Position numbers and translations under genes: made by a program. From Microbacterium mitrae (lineage in GTDB: Bacteria > Actinomycetota > Actinomycetes > Actinomycetales > Microbacteriaceae), in the NCBI RefSeq assembly GCF_008017445.1, contig NZ_VRSW01000001.1:930001-994000 (forward strand): a stretch of DNA of 64,000 nt, given 5' to 3'. Below the pieces are notes generated by a model. The model was not told the DNA's origin and searched no databases. It saw only the letters and a list, made by a program, of their open reading frames with translations. Of this stretch, positions 1-8,679 are shown piece by piece. Within the stretch, counting starts at the first letter, position 1. Every line of letters starts with the position of its first letter.

Positions 1-890
1 CCGGTGGCCCACAGGATCACATCAACCTCGTGAAGCACACCGTGTGGAGTGCGAACGCCGCGCGGTTCAATGGCGATAAACATGGGTCGCGCGTGCAGCA
101 CGCCCTTGCGCTCAGCACTCTGTGCCCACGGCCCCCACAGCATTCCGGTCACCGACACGACACTGCCAGGCGGTCGCCCCTGCCTCACACGCTCTTCGAC
201 GCCCGCGATGGCCGCAACCCTGGTTGCGGTGTCAAACGCGCTGGCATCGAGCCAGACCGGTTCGGCGCGGGTAAACCACAGCACCTCACTCGCGACATCG
301 GCGATTTCGTCGAGCAATTGCACGCCGGAGACGCCAGCGCCAACGATCGCGACCCGCTTGCCGGCAAACTCGTCGCGCGAGACGTAGTCGTGCACGTGCA
401 GTTGTCGTCCGGCGAAGGTGGCGGCACCGTGAACAAACGGAACATATGGCTGGTTCCACGTGCCCGTCGCGTTAATCACGAACCGAGCCGCGTACGTCTC
501 GCCATCGGTTTGCACGAGAAGGCGCCCGTGCGGGTCGTCACCGTCGCGCGTCACGCGTCGAACGGTGACGGGGCGTTGAACATCCAGACCAAACTCTTGT
601 TCGTACGCCGCGAAGTACGGTGGCAGCACGTCACGCGCGGGCAGCTCGGGATCGGCGGGCGGAACCGGCATGCCGGGCAGCTCGTAGATGCCGTTCACGG
701 TGGCCATGCGAAGCGAGCGCCACCGATGTTGCCACGCGCCGCCCGGGGCGTGATCGGCATCGAGAATCACGAAGGTCTGGCCTGCAGGCGCCGCACGATC
801 GAGCGGAACAAACCCGCGTCGCCGCAAGTGATAGCCGGCTGAGAGCCCTGCCTGGCCTGCGCCAATGACAACGACATCAACGGTACGCAC
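1..890 (-). CDS. Flavin-containing monooxygenase-like oxidoreductase (3' end missing)
   Basis: The reading frame is open to the window start, so only the first 296 codons are present. The N-terminus has the FAD-binding Rossmann motif VVVIGAGQAGLSAGYHL, and a second dinucleotide motif, VAIVGAGVSGVQLL, follows about 190 residues in; this two-nucleotide layout (FAD then NADPH) is that of flavin monooxygenase / CzcO-like proteins annotated as putative flavoproteins of K+ transport. A GATGTW-type segment (INATGTWNQPYVPF) lies between them. I chose the GTG at 890 because GGAGGA sits about ten bases upstream. Substrate cannot be told from sequence. The divergent or upstream partner is an FMN reductase on the same strand, which may only be proximity. 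Confidence 0.8.
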   Translation of the reverse strand, partial: MRTVDVVVIGAGQAGLSAGYHLRRRGFVPLDRAAPAGQTFVILDADHAPGGAWQHRWRSLRMATVNGIYELPGMPVPPADPELPARDVLPPYFAAYEQEFGLDVQRPVTVRRVTRDGDDPHGRLLVQTDGETYAARFVINATGTWNQPYVPFVHGAATFAGRQLHVHDYVSRDEFAGKRVAIVGAGVSGVQLLDEIADVASEVLWFTRAEPVWLDASAFDTATRVAAIAGVEERVRQGRPPGSVVSVTGMLWGPWAQSAERKGVLHARPMFIAIEPRGVRTPHGVLHEVDVILWAT

Positions 891-968
891 GGCGCCCCCT
901 TCCTCCGGTTTACGATACGAGGCTGCCGCAGCCCCCAGGGGCCGCGGCAGACTGTTCACAAGCGGGAG

Positions 969-1520
969 TTAGGCCGCGTTGCGCGAAACGTGCTTGGCGA
1001 ACGCCTGCATCCAGCTGTGCAGGAACGACGAGGTCGATGCATCGGCGATTTCACCGTCTGCGGTGAAGAAGCCCGGCGTGATGGTGAGGTAGCCCTCGGG
1101 CTGAGCCATCACATCTGAGTCCAGGAACGAGAGCACGGTGCGCAGGTGCGACTGTGCGACGGCGGTGCCGATCGCACCGATCGATGCGCCGATCATTGCA
1201 GACGGCTTGCCGGCAACGACGTTCTGGCCCCACGGACGGCTTGCCCAGTCGAGGGCGTTCTTCAGCGCACCGGGGATAGACCGGTTGTACTCGGGCGTGA
1301 CCACCAGGATTCCGTCGACGTCAGCCAGACTGGCCTTGAAATCCAGAGCCTCGGCCGGGTAGTTCGCATCGGCGTCGTGCGAGTACAGGGCGAGCTTCGA
1401 GTAGTCGATGTCGACAATTTCCAGCTCGGCGGGTGCGAGCTTGGTCAGCGCGTTGGCGAGCTGGCGGTTGATCGAATCGGAGGCGAGGCTACCGACGAGG
1501 AGGCCGATCTTGATCGTCAT
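969..1520 (-). CDS. NADPH-dependent FMN reductase family protein
   Basis: 183 residues, a flavodoxin-like fold protein of the NAD(P)H-dependent FMN reductase / azoreductase family that passes electrons from NAD(P)H to FMN or quinones in the cytoplasm. Diagnostic segments are the phosphate-binding loop near the start (GLLVGSLASDSINRQLA) and the flavin loop VTPEYNRSIPGALKNALDW around residues 70-90, followed by GKPSAMIGAS. The frame stays open upstream to 1730, but the ATG at 1520 has AGGAAAGG just upstream and places the first beta strand at the true N-terminus, so the longer form is rejected. Exact physiological acceptor unknown. Confidence 0.88.
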   Translation of the reverse strand: MTIKIGLLVGSLASDSINRQLANALTKLAPAELEIVDIDYSKLALYSHDADANYPAEALDFKASLADVDGILVVTPEYNRSIPGALKNALDWASRPWGQNVVAGKPSAMIGASIGAIGTAVAQSHLRTVLSFLDSDVMAQPEGYLTITPGFFTADGEIADASTSSFLHSWMQAFAKHVSRNAA

Positions 1521-1660
1521 GCTTGAGAATCCTTTCCTGTGCCTACCGGTTGCGATGGGCATCAGAGAAGACAACTTCAATGCAAACGCATATATTCCAG
1601 ATTCGCGCAGAAAAGTTTCGCGACGGGGCTCACGCAGGCACGAGCGTGTTCCGGCGACCG

Positions 1661-2575
1661 CTACGCCAGGGCCGCCTCGGCGTGCCGCTGGCAGAGCGCA
1701 GCAATGCCGCGCGTGGAACATGACGCGCACTGCACCACACGATTGCGGCAGGACTCATCGGCGCAGTTCACCATGTTCGCATCCGGTTCACCACACGTCG
1801 AGCACGTTGAAATCACGGTCGCCTTGGAGCCAAAGGTGACCGTCTCGCGCCCGTCAAAGACGTAGAGCGATCCCTCCCACAGACCCGCATTGCCGAAGCT
1901 TTCGCCGTAGCGAACGATGCCGCCGTCAAGTTGGTAGACCTCACCGAACCCACGCGAGACCATCAGGCTCGACAGCACCTCACAGCGAATACCGCCGGTG
2001 CAGTAAGTGACGATCGGCTTGCCCTTGAGATCGTCGTACTTGCCAGAGTCGAGTTCCGCGACGAAGTCGCGGGTGGTTTCGACATCCGGAACAATGGCGT
2101 TCTTGAATTTGCCGATTGCTGCTTCAAAGGCATTGCGCCCGTCAAAAAACACGACATCGTCGCCGCGCTCGGCGACAAGCTTGTGCAGCGCGCCCGGCGT
2201 GAGGTGCGTACCACCGCCGACGACACCGTTTTCATCGACCTGCAACTCCCCCGGCGCGCCGAAGCTCACGATCTCGTCGCGCACCTTGACCGATAGCCGC
2301 GGAAAGTCCAGCGACATTCCGTGCTCATCAAGCCCGGTGCCCTCCGACCACTTGAAGTCGATGTCTTTGAAGCCGGGATAATCGCGGGTCTTGCGCCAGT
2401 ATTTCTTGACCGCCGCGATGTCGCCACCAACGGTTCCGTTGATGCCATCCTTCGAGATCAGAATGCGTCCACGCAGACCCAGCAGCTCGCACAGATCGCG
2501 CTGCCACAGCCGAACGGCATCGGGGTCAGCGATCGGGGTGAACTGGTAGTAGAGGAGAACTTTCGCAACGGCCAC
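1661..2575 (-). CDS. trhO: tRNA uridine(34) 5-hydroxylase TrhO (rhodanese family, YceA type)
   Basis: 304 residues. Proteins of this family use oxygen to make 5-hydroxyuridine at the tRNA wobble position. The N-terminal acylphosphatase-like domain (residues 1-95) contains the family stretch [12 protein letters not shown]; the rhodanese domain (about 125-225) carries the active loop YCTGGIRCE with cysteine near residue 192 and a second at 198; the C-terminus has a Cys-rich zinc-like tail ([19 protein letters not shown]). Length fits the actinobacterial family. The GTG start at 2575 has no good ribosome site but sits six bases after TACCCT, so a leaderless message is likely. Confidence 0.92.
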   Translation of the reverse strand: MAVAKVLLYYQFTPIADPDAVRLWQRDLCELLGLRGRILISKDGINGTVGGDIAAVKKYWRKTRDYPGFKDIDFKWSEGTGLDEHGMSLDFPRLSVKVRDEIVSFGAPGELQVDENGVVGGGTHLTPGALHKLVAERGDDVVFFDGRNAFEAAIGKFKNAIVPDVETTRDFVAELDSGKYDDLKGKPIVTYCTGGIRCEVLSSLMVSRGFGEVYQLDGGIVRYGESFGNAGLWEGSLYVFDGRETVTFGSKATVISTCSTCGEPDANMVNCADESCRNRVVQCASCSTRGIAALCQRHAEAALA

Positions 2576-2602
2576 CTATCAAGGGTACGCGGCGCAACGC
2601 GC

Positions 2603-3070
2603 TCATCGGTCGCGGGTGGGCCGTCCTAAATCGGGCGATACCAGCACGTCGGCGAATGTCGCGCGCAGTCGGCGCCGATCGCTTGGGGCAAACATCGCCA
2701 TTTCGATCGTCGTTTTCTCGCCGGTGGCGGTACGAAACACCCAGCCTGCGAGGGAGCGCGCCCGCGGACGCATCGGAATATGTTCCTCAATCGTGCTGAG
2801 CTGGGCGGCCGGAGTGCGCCACTCTCCGCGCAAACGCCGCCGAACAATAACCTCATCTGCCGTCACCGAAATTTCGGAACCCGCAGCAAAGGCGGCGGCC
2901 ACGAGCAGAATCAGCAGGCTCACCAAAATCACCCACATCGCGGCCGTCGGATTGGTCCGCCCGACCGCAATCACGATGATGAGCACCGCAACGACGGCAA
3001 ACCAGGACGACGAAATCAGCCCCCAGACGGAACCACGCGCGGAGATGGGCTGAAAACGGGGAGCGGTCAC
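2603..3070 (-). CDS. Two-TM membrane protein with PH-like C-terminal domain
   Basis: 155 residues. Two hydrophobic helices occupy about residues 18-40 and 45-65, followed by a soluble domain beginning SEISVTADEVIVRRRLRGEWR, which looks like the bacterial PH / DUF3093-type fold seen in small actinobacterial membrane proteins. No catalytic motif is visible. It lies 27 bases upstream of trhO on the same strand, so co-transcription is possible, although trhO has its own promoter-like hexamer. The GTG start at 3070 lies six bases after TAAACT, suggesting a leaderless transcript that points away from the PadR promoter next door. Confidence 0.65.
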   Translation of the reverse strand: MTAPRFQPISARGSVWGLISSSWFAVVAVLIIVIAVGRTNPTAAMWVILVSLLILLVAAAFAAGSEISVTADEVIVRRRLRGEWRTPAAQLSTIEEHIPMRPRARSLAGWVFRTATGEKTTIEMAMFAPSDRRRLRATFADVLVSPDLGRPTRDR

Positions 3071-3101
3071 TCTTTGAGTTTAAGGCCCCGTAATACTTCC
3101 C

Positions 3102-3130
3102 TTGACGTACTACGTCAGACATAGTACGTT
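3102..3130 (+). promoter_or_regulatory. Promoter with overlapping palindromic operator for the padR operon
   Basis: A perfect inverted repeat ACGTACTA-N9-TAGTACGT spans 3105-3129. It overlaps a -35 box TTGACG (3102-3107) and a possible -10 TACGTT (3125-3130) 17 bases apart. It lies 37 bases upstream of the PadR gene, so autoregulation of padR and its partner by PadR is the simple reading (inference). Confidence 0.6.
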
Positions 3131-3166
3131 TGGCGGCGTAACAGCATCGAATCGAAAGGGGATGAC

Positions 3167-3499
3167 ATGATCAGCGCCGACGCGATCCGCGGCTATATCG
3201 ACCTCATGATTCTCTCGCTGCTGCGATCAGAGGCTTCTTACCCGTATGAAATCGCGCAGCAGATCAGCAGCGTGACGGGCGCGGACTATGCGATCAAACA
3301 GACCACGCTCTATTCGGCTGTGAAGCGGCTCGAAGCGACGGGACTGGTGACCTCGTTTCCCGGCATCTCGGAGTCGGGAAAGCCACGCACGTACTACCAA
3401 ATCAGCGATGAGGGTCGCGCCCACCTCGAGCAGAAGATCGCCGAGTGGAACCTCACCAAGAAAGTTGTCGACCGTTTCCTTGAAGGGAAGGAATCATGA
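3167..3499 (+). CDS. PadR family transcriptional regulator
   Basis: 110 residues, the size of a minimal PadR winged-helix repressor. The wHTH covers residues 8-80, with the family-typical IDLMILSLLRSEASYPYEIAQQI helix and the wing TTLYSAVKRLEATGLV...GKPRTYYQISDEGRAHLE. The C-terminal dimerisation helix is short. The next gene starts four bases before this stop (ATGA overlap), the usual pairing of a PadR repressor with a membrane protein carrying a permease-prefix domain. A perfect palindrome overlaps the promoter upstream. The inducing ligand or stress is unknown; related pairs respond to envelope or drug stress. Confidence 0.88.
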   Translation: MISADAIRGYIDLMILSLLRSEASYPYEIAQQISSVTGADYAIKQTTLYSAVKRLEATGLVTSFPGISESGKPRTYYQISDEGRAHLEQKIAEWNLTKKVVDRFLEGKES

Positions 3500-4512
3500 A
3501 CGTCATTTCGGCATATTTGGACACCATGTTTACGGCCTACCCGGCATCGCCACGCCTGCGGGAGGCGAAGGCAGAATTGCACGGGATGATGGAAGACGCC
3601 TATAACGGATACATCGAGTCGGGGCTATCGGAGAACGAGGCGGTCGGTCGCGTCATCACGGAGTTTGGCAACCTCGACGAACTCGCCCCGGTGCTCGGCA
3701 TCACCACCGAAATCGCCCCCGTCGCCAGCGAGACTGCCGATGCCGCAGCGCACCCTCACGTTTCGCCGATCACCCAACAGGAGGCGACGCTTTACGCCGC
3801 TGAACGCCAGCGCACAGAACCGCAGCTCGCCCAGGGCGTGGCGTTGCTGGTGGCCTCCCCCGCAACCCTCGTCATGCTGTCAAGTCTCGGCACTGCACCG
3901 CGGGCGCCGTTCACCACGAACACCGGCTCACTCATCGGGCTCATCGTGTTGCTCGTCATGGCGCTGGCCGGCATACTGCTCATCGTCAAGCGGTCACAAC
4001 AACTGGCACCGTTTAGCAACATCACCTCGGGAGCGTTTCGCCGATCACCCGGCGTCGAGCTGTGGGCACGTTCACTTGCCGAGGCAGAAGCACCGCAGCG
4101 CTCGCGACGCCTGCAGATTGCCATCGCACTGTTTGTGCTCGCAGCCCTGCCCCCCATTGTTTTCAGCCTCGCCTTCACCGATCAATCCAACGTGTTCTCG
4201 GGGGTTGGGGTTGCCCTCACGCTCGTGATGGTGGCGGCTGGCCTCTTGATCTTCCTGCCCTCCAATTGGGCGGCAGCCACACTGGAGGCACTGACGAAGA
4301 GCGGAACCACAGAAGAAGACGACGGCACCGGCATCATTGGCGTGATCGCCGCGATCTACTGGCCGCTGCTCACCACGATCTTCCTGGCGTGGGGCTTGAT
4401 CGGCGACGCGTGGGATCAGGCGTGGATCATCTGGCCGATCGGTGGCGTCTTGTTCGGCGCGATCGCGGGCGGAATCGGCGCCTTCGCGGCATACCGCAAA
4501 TCGCGCGACTAG
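3496..4512 (+). CDS. Permease-prefix-domain membrane protein partnered with PadR
   Basis: 338 residues. Residues 1-65 form the soluble alpha-helical permease prefix / DUF1700-like domain (ISAYLDTMFTAYPASPRLREA, then ENEAVGRVITEFGNLDEL), which follows PadR genes in many Gram-positives. A linker of about 60 residues leads to six or so predicted membrane helices between residues 110 and 335. There is no ATPase or known transporter motif. Translation is coupled to padR by a four-base overlap. Likely an envelope protein whose level is set by the PadR repressor; transport function is not supported by sequence. Confidence 0.75.
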   Translation: MNVISAYLDTMFTAYPASPRLREAKAELHGMMEDAYNGYIESGLSENEAVGRVITEFGNLDELAPVLGITTEIAPVASETADAAAHPHVSPITQQEATLYAAERQRTEPQLAQGVALLVASPATLVMLSSLGTAPRAPFTTNTGSLIGLIVLLVMALAGILLIVKRSQQLAPFSNITSGAFRRSPGVELWARSLAEAEAPQRSRRLQIAIALFVLAALPPIVFSLAFTDQSNVFSGVGVALTLVMVAAGLLIFLPSNWAAATLEALTKSGTTEEDDGTGIIGVIAAIYWPLLTTIFLAWGLIGDAWDQAWIIWPIGGVLFGAIAGGIGAFAAYRKSRD

Positions 4513-4554
4513 CGGCACACGGGGGGCATCAGATCGATGCTCCCGCCTCGTCAG

Positions 4555-4938
4555 CTACGACGAACTGTGCTCGCCATCGAGGTACCACCAGCGGGCGGAT
4601 TGAAACACGAAGCGGCTGCGCTCATGCAGCTGAGCGTCGCGTCCGCCCTCGCGATAGTGAGCGACGAACTCGACGATTCCGCGGCGCGGCGTGGGTTCGG
4701 GCGCGTCGATGATTTCTAGCGCCGTCCACTGAACCGAGGGGTCTGTGACGATCTCGCCGGGGAGCGTTCCGGGGTGCCACGTCGCGACGAGGTAATCATT
4801 GAGGCCACGCGCAAACGCCGAGTATCGCGAGCGCATCAGCTCCACGGGAGTGCCAGCGTGTGCTGCCACGGTATGGAACGGCTCGCAACAGTCGGCGTAT
4901 CGCCGCCCGGTATCGCAGTCGCAGCTTGAGCGGGTCAC
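4555..4938 (-). CDS. YchJ family SEC-C motif protein
   Basis: 127 residues, matching the YchJ / UPF0225 family. The N-terminus CDCDTGRRYADCCEPFH is the SEC-C type zinc-binding motif, followed by the conserved ELMRSRYSAFARGLNDYLVATWHP and the closing aromatic-rich strand RSRFVFQSARWWYLDG of the NTF2-like domain. The biochemical role of the family is not established. It overlaps the end of the membrane protein upstream by four bases (ATGA), so the two are translationally coupled. Confidence 0.88.
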   Translation of the reverse strand: MTRSSCDCDTGRRYADCCEPFHTVAAHAGTPVELMRSRYSAFARGLNDYLVATWHPGTLPGEIVTDPSVQWTALEIIDAPEPTPRRGIVEFVAHYREGGRDAQLHERSRFVFQSARWWYLDGEHSSS

Positions 4939-5300
4939 TGCTTCGCGTCGGGGTCGGCTACGCCACCGTCAGCCTGCGACGTGCCCGAATCGGCCGCACC
5001 GTCTGCAGGCTCGGCCGGAGGCGTATCAGCGGGTTTGAACAACTCGCCCTTCGCTTCGTCGCCAGCACCCACCACCCCAATGGTGGTCGTGGTTCCAACG
5101 CCCTGCCCGGTTGCCGGGTCGGCGGCGACGATGATCGGGGCGGCAGCCTCATCGGCCTCGTTGGCGCCCCGGCGGCGGAGCAACACAAAGACGATGCCCA
5201 GTACAACGAGCGCGCCCGCAATCACCCAAAGCCACCACGGCATGGCGGCTCCGCCCGTGGCCGCGAGGCCTCCTGCGTGAATGATCGTCACGACGCTCAT
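4935..5300 (-). CDS. Small single-pass membrane protein with acidic tail
   Basis: 121 residues from the preferred ATG at 5300, which has AAAGG eight bases upstream; an in-frame start at 5327 would add nine residues. One hydrophobic helix (PWWLWVIAGALVVLGIVFVLL, residues 20-40) followed by a basic RRR stop-transfer signal places the remaining 80 residues in the cytoplasm; that tail is rich in Ala, Asp, Thr and Pro and looks disordered. I recognise no family. Coupled to the YchJ-like gene by overlap. Confidence 0.6.
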   Translation of the reverse strand: MSVVTIIHAGGLAATGGAAMPWWLWVIAGALVVLGIVFVLLRRRGANEADEAAAPIIVAADPATGQGVGTTTTIGVVGAGDEAKGELFKPADTPPAEPADGAADSGTSQADGGVADPDAKQ

Positions 5301-5392
5301 GATGGCACCTTTCGTGTTGTGACTCACACTGTACGCGTGCCGACGTGAGGCCGACCAGTGGCCGCGGCGGCGCGTCGCGCACCATTCAGCCG

Positions 5393-6418
5393 CTACTCAG
5401 CACTCTTCTTGGCGCGCGACGGCTGCACGCGGGGCGGCTCGCCCGGCATCTTGGGAAAATCGGGCGGAAACGAAAGTTCACCCAGGCCGTTGTCCAGATC
5501 TCGTTGCCACCATCGCAACAGCTCATCAATGGTTCCGCGCTTCTCGGCGAATCCCGCCCACGGATCGCCCAGGGTCGTGAGCCGGTCAGGAACGGTGCGG
5601 ACCGTGAATGCGAACGGATCTACGGTGTCGAGCTCTTCCCAGGTGATCGGGGTTGACACGGTGGCTGTCGGCAACGCCCGCGCGCTGTAGGCACCAGCCA
5701 TGGTGCGGTCGCGGTTTGCCTGGTTGTAGTCCAAGAAAATGCACTCGCCGCGCTCCTCCTTAAACCAGCGCGTGGTCACCAGATCGGGCAACCGGCGCTC
5801 CAGTTCGCGGCATGCGGCGATGACCGCGTGCCGCACATCTAAGAACTCATGGGTCGGCTCGATGGGCGCAAACAGGTGCAGGCCGCGATTGCCGCTGGTC
5901 TTGATGAAACTCACCAGACTTACTTCGCGAAGCACCTCACGCATCGCGTGCGCGGCGACGATGGCATCGGCAAGATCGGTGCCCGGCTGCGGGTCAAAGT
6001 CAATGCGAAGCTCAACCGGATTGTCCGTGTTGTTCGCGAGCGACGCCCACGGATGAAAGACGACGGTGTTCATCTGCACTGCCCACACCGCGGCCGCGAT
6101 CTCCGTGAGCACCAGCTGCGGGTGGTGCCGACCCGAGTTGTAGGTGACCTCCACGCTGTCGACATACTCTGGGGCGCCGCGCGGCGGATTCTTCGAGAAA
6201 AATCCCTCGCCATCAACGTCGCCGCCAAACCGCTCCAGCGAAACCGGGCGGTTGCCGTTTGCCGCCAGAAATGGTTCCGCCACGGCGACCAGATACTCGG
6301 CAAGCTCGTGCTTGGTGACTCCCGCCTCGGGAAATACCACGCGATTCGGGCTCGACAACGAGATCTCGCGCACCCCGCCCGGGCCCGGAACCTGCATCAG
6401 CACACGTTCGCTCACCAT
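5393..6418 (-). CDS. LigD-type primase-polymerase (PolDom, AEP superfamily)
   Basis: 341 residues, a stand-alone archaeo-eukaryotic primase domain like the polymerase module of bacterial LigD, which fills gaps and adds ribonucleotides during non-homologous end joining. Key features: HPWASLANNTDNPVELRIDFDP with metal-binding D140 and D142, the nucleotide-binding TSGNRGLHLF at 174-183, and the LDYNQANRDRTMAGAYSARA segment typical of LigD. No ligase or nuclease domain is fused and neither Ku nor an ATP-dependent ligase is in the window. The ATG at 6418 follows TAGGGT by six bases, so the mRNA is probably leaderless. Confidence 0.88.
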   Translation of the reverse strand: MVSERVLMQVPGPGGVREISLSSPNRVVFPEAGVTKHELAEYLVAVAEPFLAANGNRPVSLERFGGDVDGEGFFSKNPPRGAPEYVDSVEVTYNSGRHHPQLVLTEIAAAVWAVQMNTVVFHPWASLANNTDNPVELRIDFDPQPGTDLADAIVAAHAMREVLREVSLVSFIKTSGNRGLHLFAPIEPTHEFLDVRHAVIAACRELERRLPDLVTTRWFKEERGECIFLDYNQANRDRTMAGAYSARALPTATVSTPITWEELDTVDPFAFTVRTVPDRLTTLGDPWAGFAEKRGTIDELLRWWQRDLDNGLGELSFPPDFPKMPGEPPRVQPSRAKKSAE

Positions 6419-6497
6419 GCGATGACCCTATGCCGTCGCACTCCAACGCGCGAGAGGGCGCAAGAAACACGCCGCCGCGGCGCGCCGGACGATCGGG

Positions 6498-7580
6498 TTA
6501 TGCTTCGGCGAGAACGGTCGCCAGTTCATCACGCGTCAGGCGGATGCTCGGCCCTGCCGGGTCAATAACAACGCCGGCGAGGTTGCCGTGCTCCAGGAAA
6601 GCGCTCTTGAGCTTGTCGAAACCGAAGGGCATGGGCTGTTCGGTTCGCTGCAGCGCCACCACCTCAAGCGGGTGGGTGAACAGCTGCAACAGGCGGCGAC
6701 CATCACGCGTGTGAGCCTCGGCGATGCCGTACTGCTTCTCGCCGTCTTTCTCACTGGCGACACCGACCGCCACCCACAGGCGAGCGTCACGCAACGCGTC
6801 GAGCACCTTCTGCTTGGTGTCTTCGGTGCGGGGCTCGCACAGAATCGTCTTCAGCTTCATGTCTTCTTCGACGTGCGACATGGCGCGCGTCAGCACATCC
6901 ACCGGAATGACGGCGCGTGCGGGAGCCGATTCGTTATCAATAATCAGACCAGCAAGGTTGCCCTTGAGCACGTTGTTGATGACGGCGTGCGCCGGTTGTG
7001 CGAAGGCGCTGGTGTTCGCGTCATTGTCTTTCTGGAATGCATCGCGCAGCGAGCGGCCAGAGCTGTACGCGAGCATGAACTGACGGTCACCATCGCTCAC
7101 AATACCCAGCTGCAATGCCTCGCCCGCCTCGATCTGCGCACGCGCGTCTCCGCGCACGCGCAAGTAGACGTGACCCTGCATAAGCTGGCGCGTCACCCCC
7201 AGTAGTTCGGCGCCCGTCGGAGTCTCACCGAGGGCGGCAAGGGCATCGCGAAGCACGCCGTTGTCACGGAGACCAGAGATCGTCTCAAGGTTGGTTGGCG
7301 GATCGCTGGGCGCGAGCGGGAGCACGACTTCTTCTGGCTTTTCGGGGCGCAACGTTGCGGGAGGCGCCGGCGTCGGAGCAGAGCCCAGCCCGCCAAACGA
7401 GGTCATGCTGATATTGACCTGCGGAACGTCTGCTGCCGGAACCTCGGAGACCGGAGCGACGTCGGTATCTGCCGCGGTGGGCACCTCTTCACCTGCGGGG
7501 GCTGCAGTGCCCTCCGAAACAGCCTCGGCTGCCGGTGTCAGATCGGACGAGTCATTCTTGCGGCGAGAAAACAGTGCCAT
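6498..7580 (-). CDS. SseB family protein
   Basis: 360 residues. A disordered Ala/Pro/Glu-rich N-terminus of about 90 residues precedes two SseB-like alpha/beta modules, roughly 95-220 (PTGAELLGVTRQLMQGHVYLRV ... RQFMLAYSSG) and 230-345 (AMSHVEEDMKLKTILCEPRT ... KQYGIAEAHTRDGRRLLQLFTHPLEV). SseB domains are common in Actinomycetota and have no settled function outside enterobacterial secretion chaperones. TAGGCT lies exactly six bases before the ATG, indicating a leaderless transcript. Monocistronic by spacing. Confidence 0.75.
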   Translation of the reverse strand: MALFSRRKNDSSDLTPAAEAVSEGTAAPAGEEVPTAADTDVAPVSEVPAADVPQVNISMTSFGGLGSAPTPAPPATLRPEKPEEVVLPLAPSDPPTNLETISGLRDNGVLRDALAALGETPTGAELLGVTRQLMQGHVYLRVRGDARAQIEAGEALQLGIVSDGDRQFMLAYSSGRSLRDAFQKDNDANTSAFAQPAHAVINNVLKGNLAGLIIDNESAPARAVIPVDVLTRAMSHVEEDMKLKTILCEPRTEDTKQKVLDALRDARLWVAVGVASEKDGEKQYGIAEAHTRDGRRLLQLFTHPLEVVALQRTEQPMPFGFDKLKSAFLEHGNLAGVVIDPAGPSIRLTRDELATVLAEA

Positions 7581-7959
7581 TGGGTCAGCCTAACGTGCTC
7601 AATCGACGAGGTTGGCGCTCCGCCAAGAATGTGAAGTGAATGTTCACCCGGAGCCGCGAGTGCGTGTTCGATAACACAAGCACCCGCGACCCCGCGACGA
7701 TATCGCCTAGCGCCGAACGAAACGAGATCTCAGTCTCAACATCAGTGTGGTGCTCGGCCCCAACCGAGCGCTCCCCCCACACATCACTGTTCGCTATGCG
7801 ATTGTCACCGTCCCTGGCGGTGTGCTTCTATAGTACAACGTCATGGATATCATTGCTATCTACGGTTCGGCATAACAGCGAACTAAACTGGATGCAACGT
7901 TCTGCGGCCCTATCATTGTGAAGTTAGCGCCGCGCCCGCACTACCGATGAAGGAGATTC
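7581..7959. other. Divergent intergenic region with hairpin, no gene seen
   Basis: This 379-base gap separates the SseB and MerR genes. Short open frames here lack coding character. An imperfect inverted repeat at 7743-7789 (CAGTGTGG, GCTCGG against CCGAGC, CCACAC and CACTG) could form a structured leader or terminator. The stretch 7830-7900 is AT-richer than its surroundings and probably holds the merR promoter. AAGGAG at 7950-7955 is the merR ribosome site. Confidence 0.45.
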
Positions 7960-8679
7960 ATGCAACTTTCTGCACTCTCCGAGGTCACCGGAGTTTCGAT
8001 CGCCACGATCAAGTTCTACCTGCGCGAAGGCGTTCTGCCCCGGGGCGTTCACGTCAACGCCACCCGCGCCGAGTACTCGGAAGACCATGTCAAGCGCATC
8101 CGGTTGATTTCGGCATTGACCGAAGTGCGCTCCCTGCCGATGTCGCAGGTAAAAGAGATTCTGCAACTCGTTGATGCCCCACTGCCTGACCCATCTGAGA
8201 CGCTCAGCCGCGCCATTGGCGCCCTGCCACCCTATGTGGACGATGCGCCCGACGGCGAGTATCCCCGGGCACGCGAGGCGCTGAGCGCCCTCGATTACAT
8301 CTACGACACCCGCTCGGCGGGCGTCAAGCAGCTCAACAGCGCCATTCAAGCGGTGAAAGACGCGAACCTCTTTTGGGAGCCAGAAGATATCGCCTTCTAC
8401 GGCCAGATCGCGATGACGATGGCTCAGCGCGAACTTCAGCCATTGGCAACCATGAACCCCAAAGACATCGTGAGCTTTGCCGTCATGGGAACCGCCATGT
8501 ACGAACCCGTGATTCTGGCGCTTCGTCGCCTGGCGCACCAGACACTGAACATCCGCATGATGCAGCAACGCGGCGCCCCAGGCGGCCCGCCCGGCGGTCC
8601 CGGCGCCCCTGGTGTACCGCGGCCAAGCGGAACCACGCAAGCACCGGTTCCGCCACCTGCCGAGGCCAGCGCGGACTAG
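7960..8679 (+). CDS. MerR family transcriptional regulator
   Basis: 239 residues. The N-terminal 70 residues are a MerR winged helix (LSALSEVTGVSIATIKFYLREGVLP, then YSEDHVKRIRLISALTEVRSLPMSQVKEIL). The C-terminal half, residues 80-200, is helical and resembles actinobacterial MerR proteins with a TetR-like effector region; no metal-binding cysteines are present, so metal sensing is unlikely. Residues 205-239 are a Gly/Pro-rich disordered tail, inside which the coding sequence contains two GGAACC/GGTTCC motifs. It has a clear AAGGAG site. The stop overlaps the stop of the convergent pcrA gene by four bases, leaving no room for a terminator. Confidence 0.83.
   Translation: MQLSALSEVTGVSIATIKFYLREGVLPRGVHVNATRAEYSEDHVKRIRLISALTEVRSLPMSQVKEILQLVDAPLPDPSETLSRAIGALPPYVDDAPDGEYPRAREALSALDYIYDTRSAGVKQLNSAIQAVKDANLFWEPEDIAFYGQIAMTMAQRELQPLATMNPKDIVSFAVMGTAMYEPVILALRRLAHQTLNIRMMQQRGAPGGPPGGPGAPGVPRPSGTTQAPVPPPAEASAD

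Noticed and set aside
7743..7789. Riboswitch or ncRNA upstream of merR
   Set aside because: An imperfect hairpin exists, but I recognise no known class and its strand and transcript are unclear; noted only within the intergenic entry.
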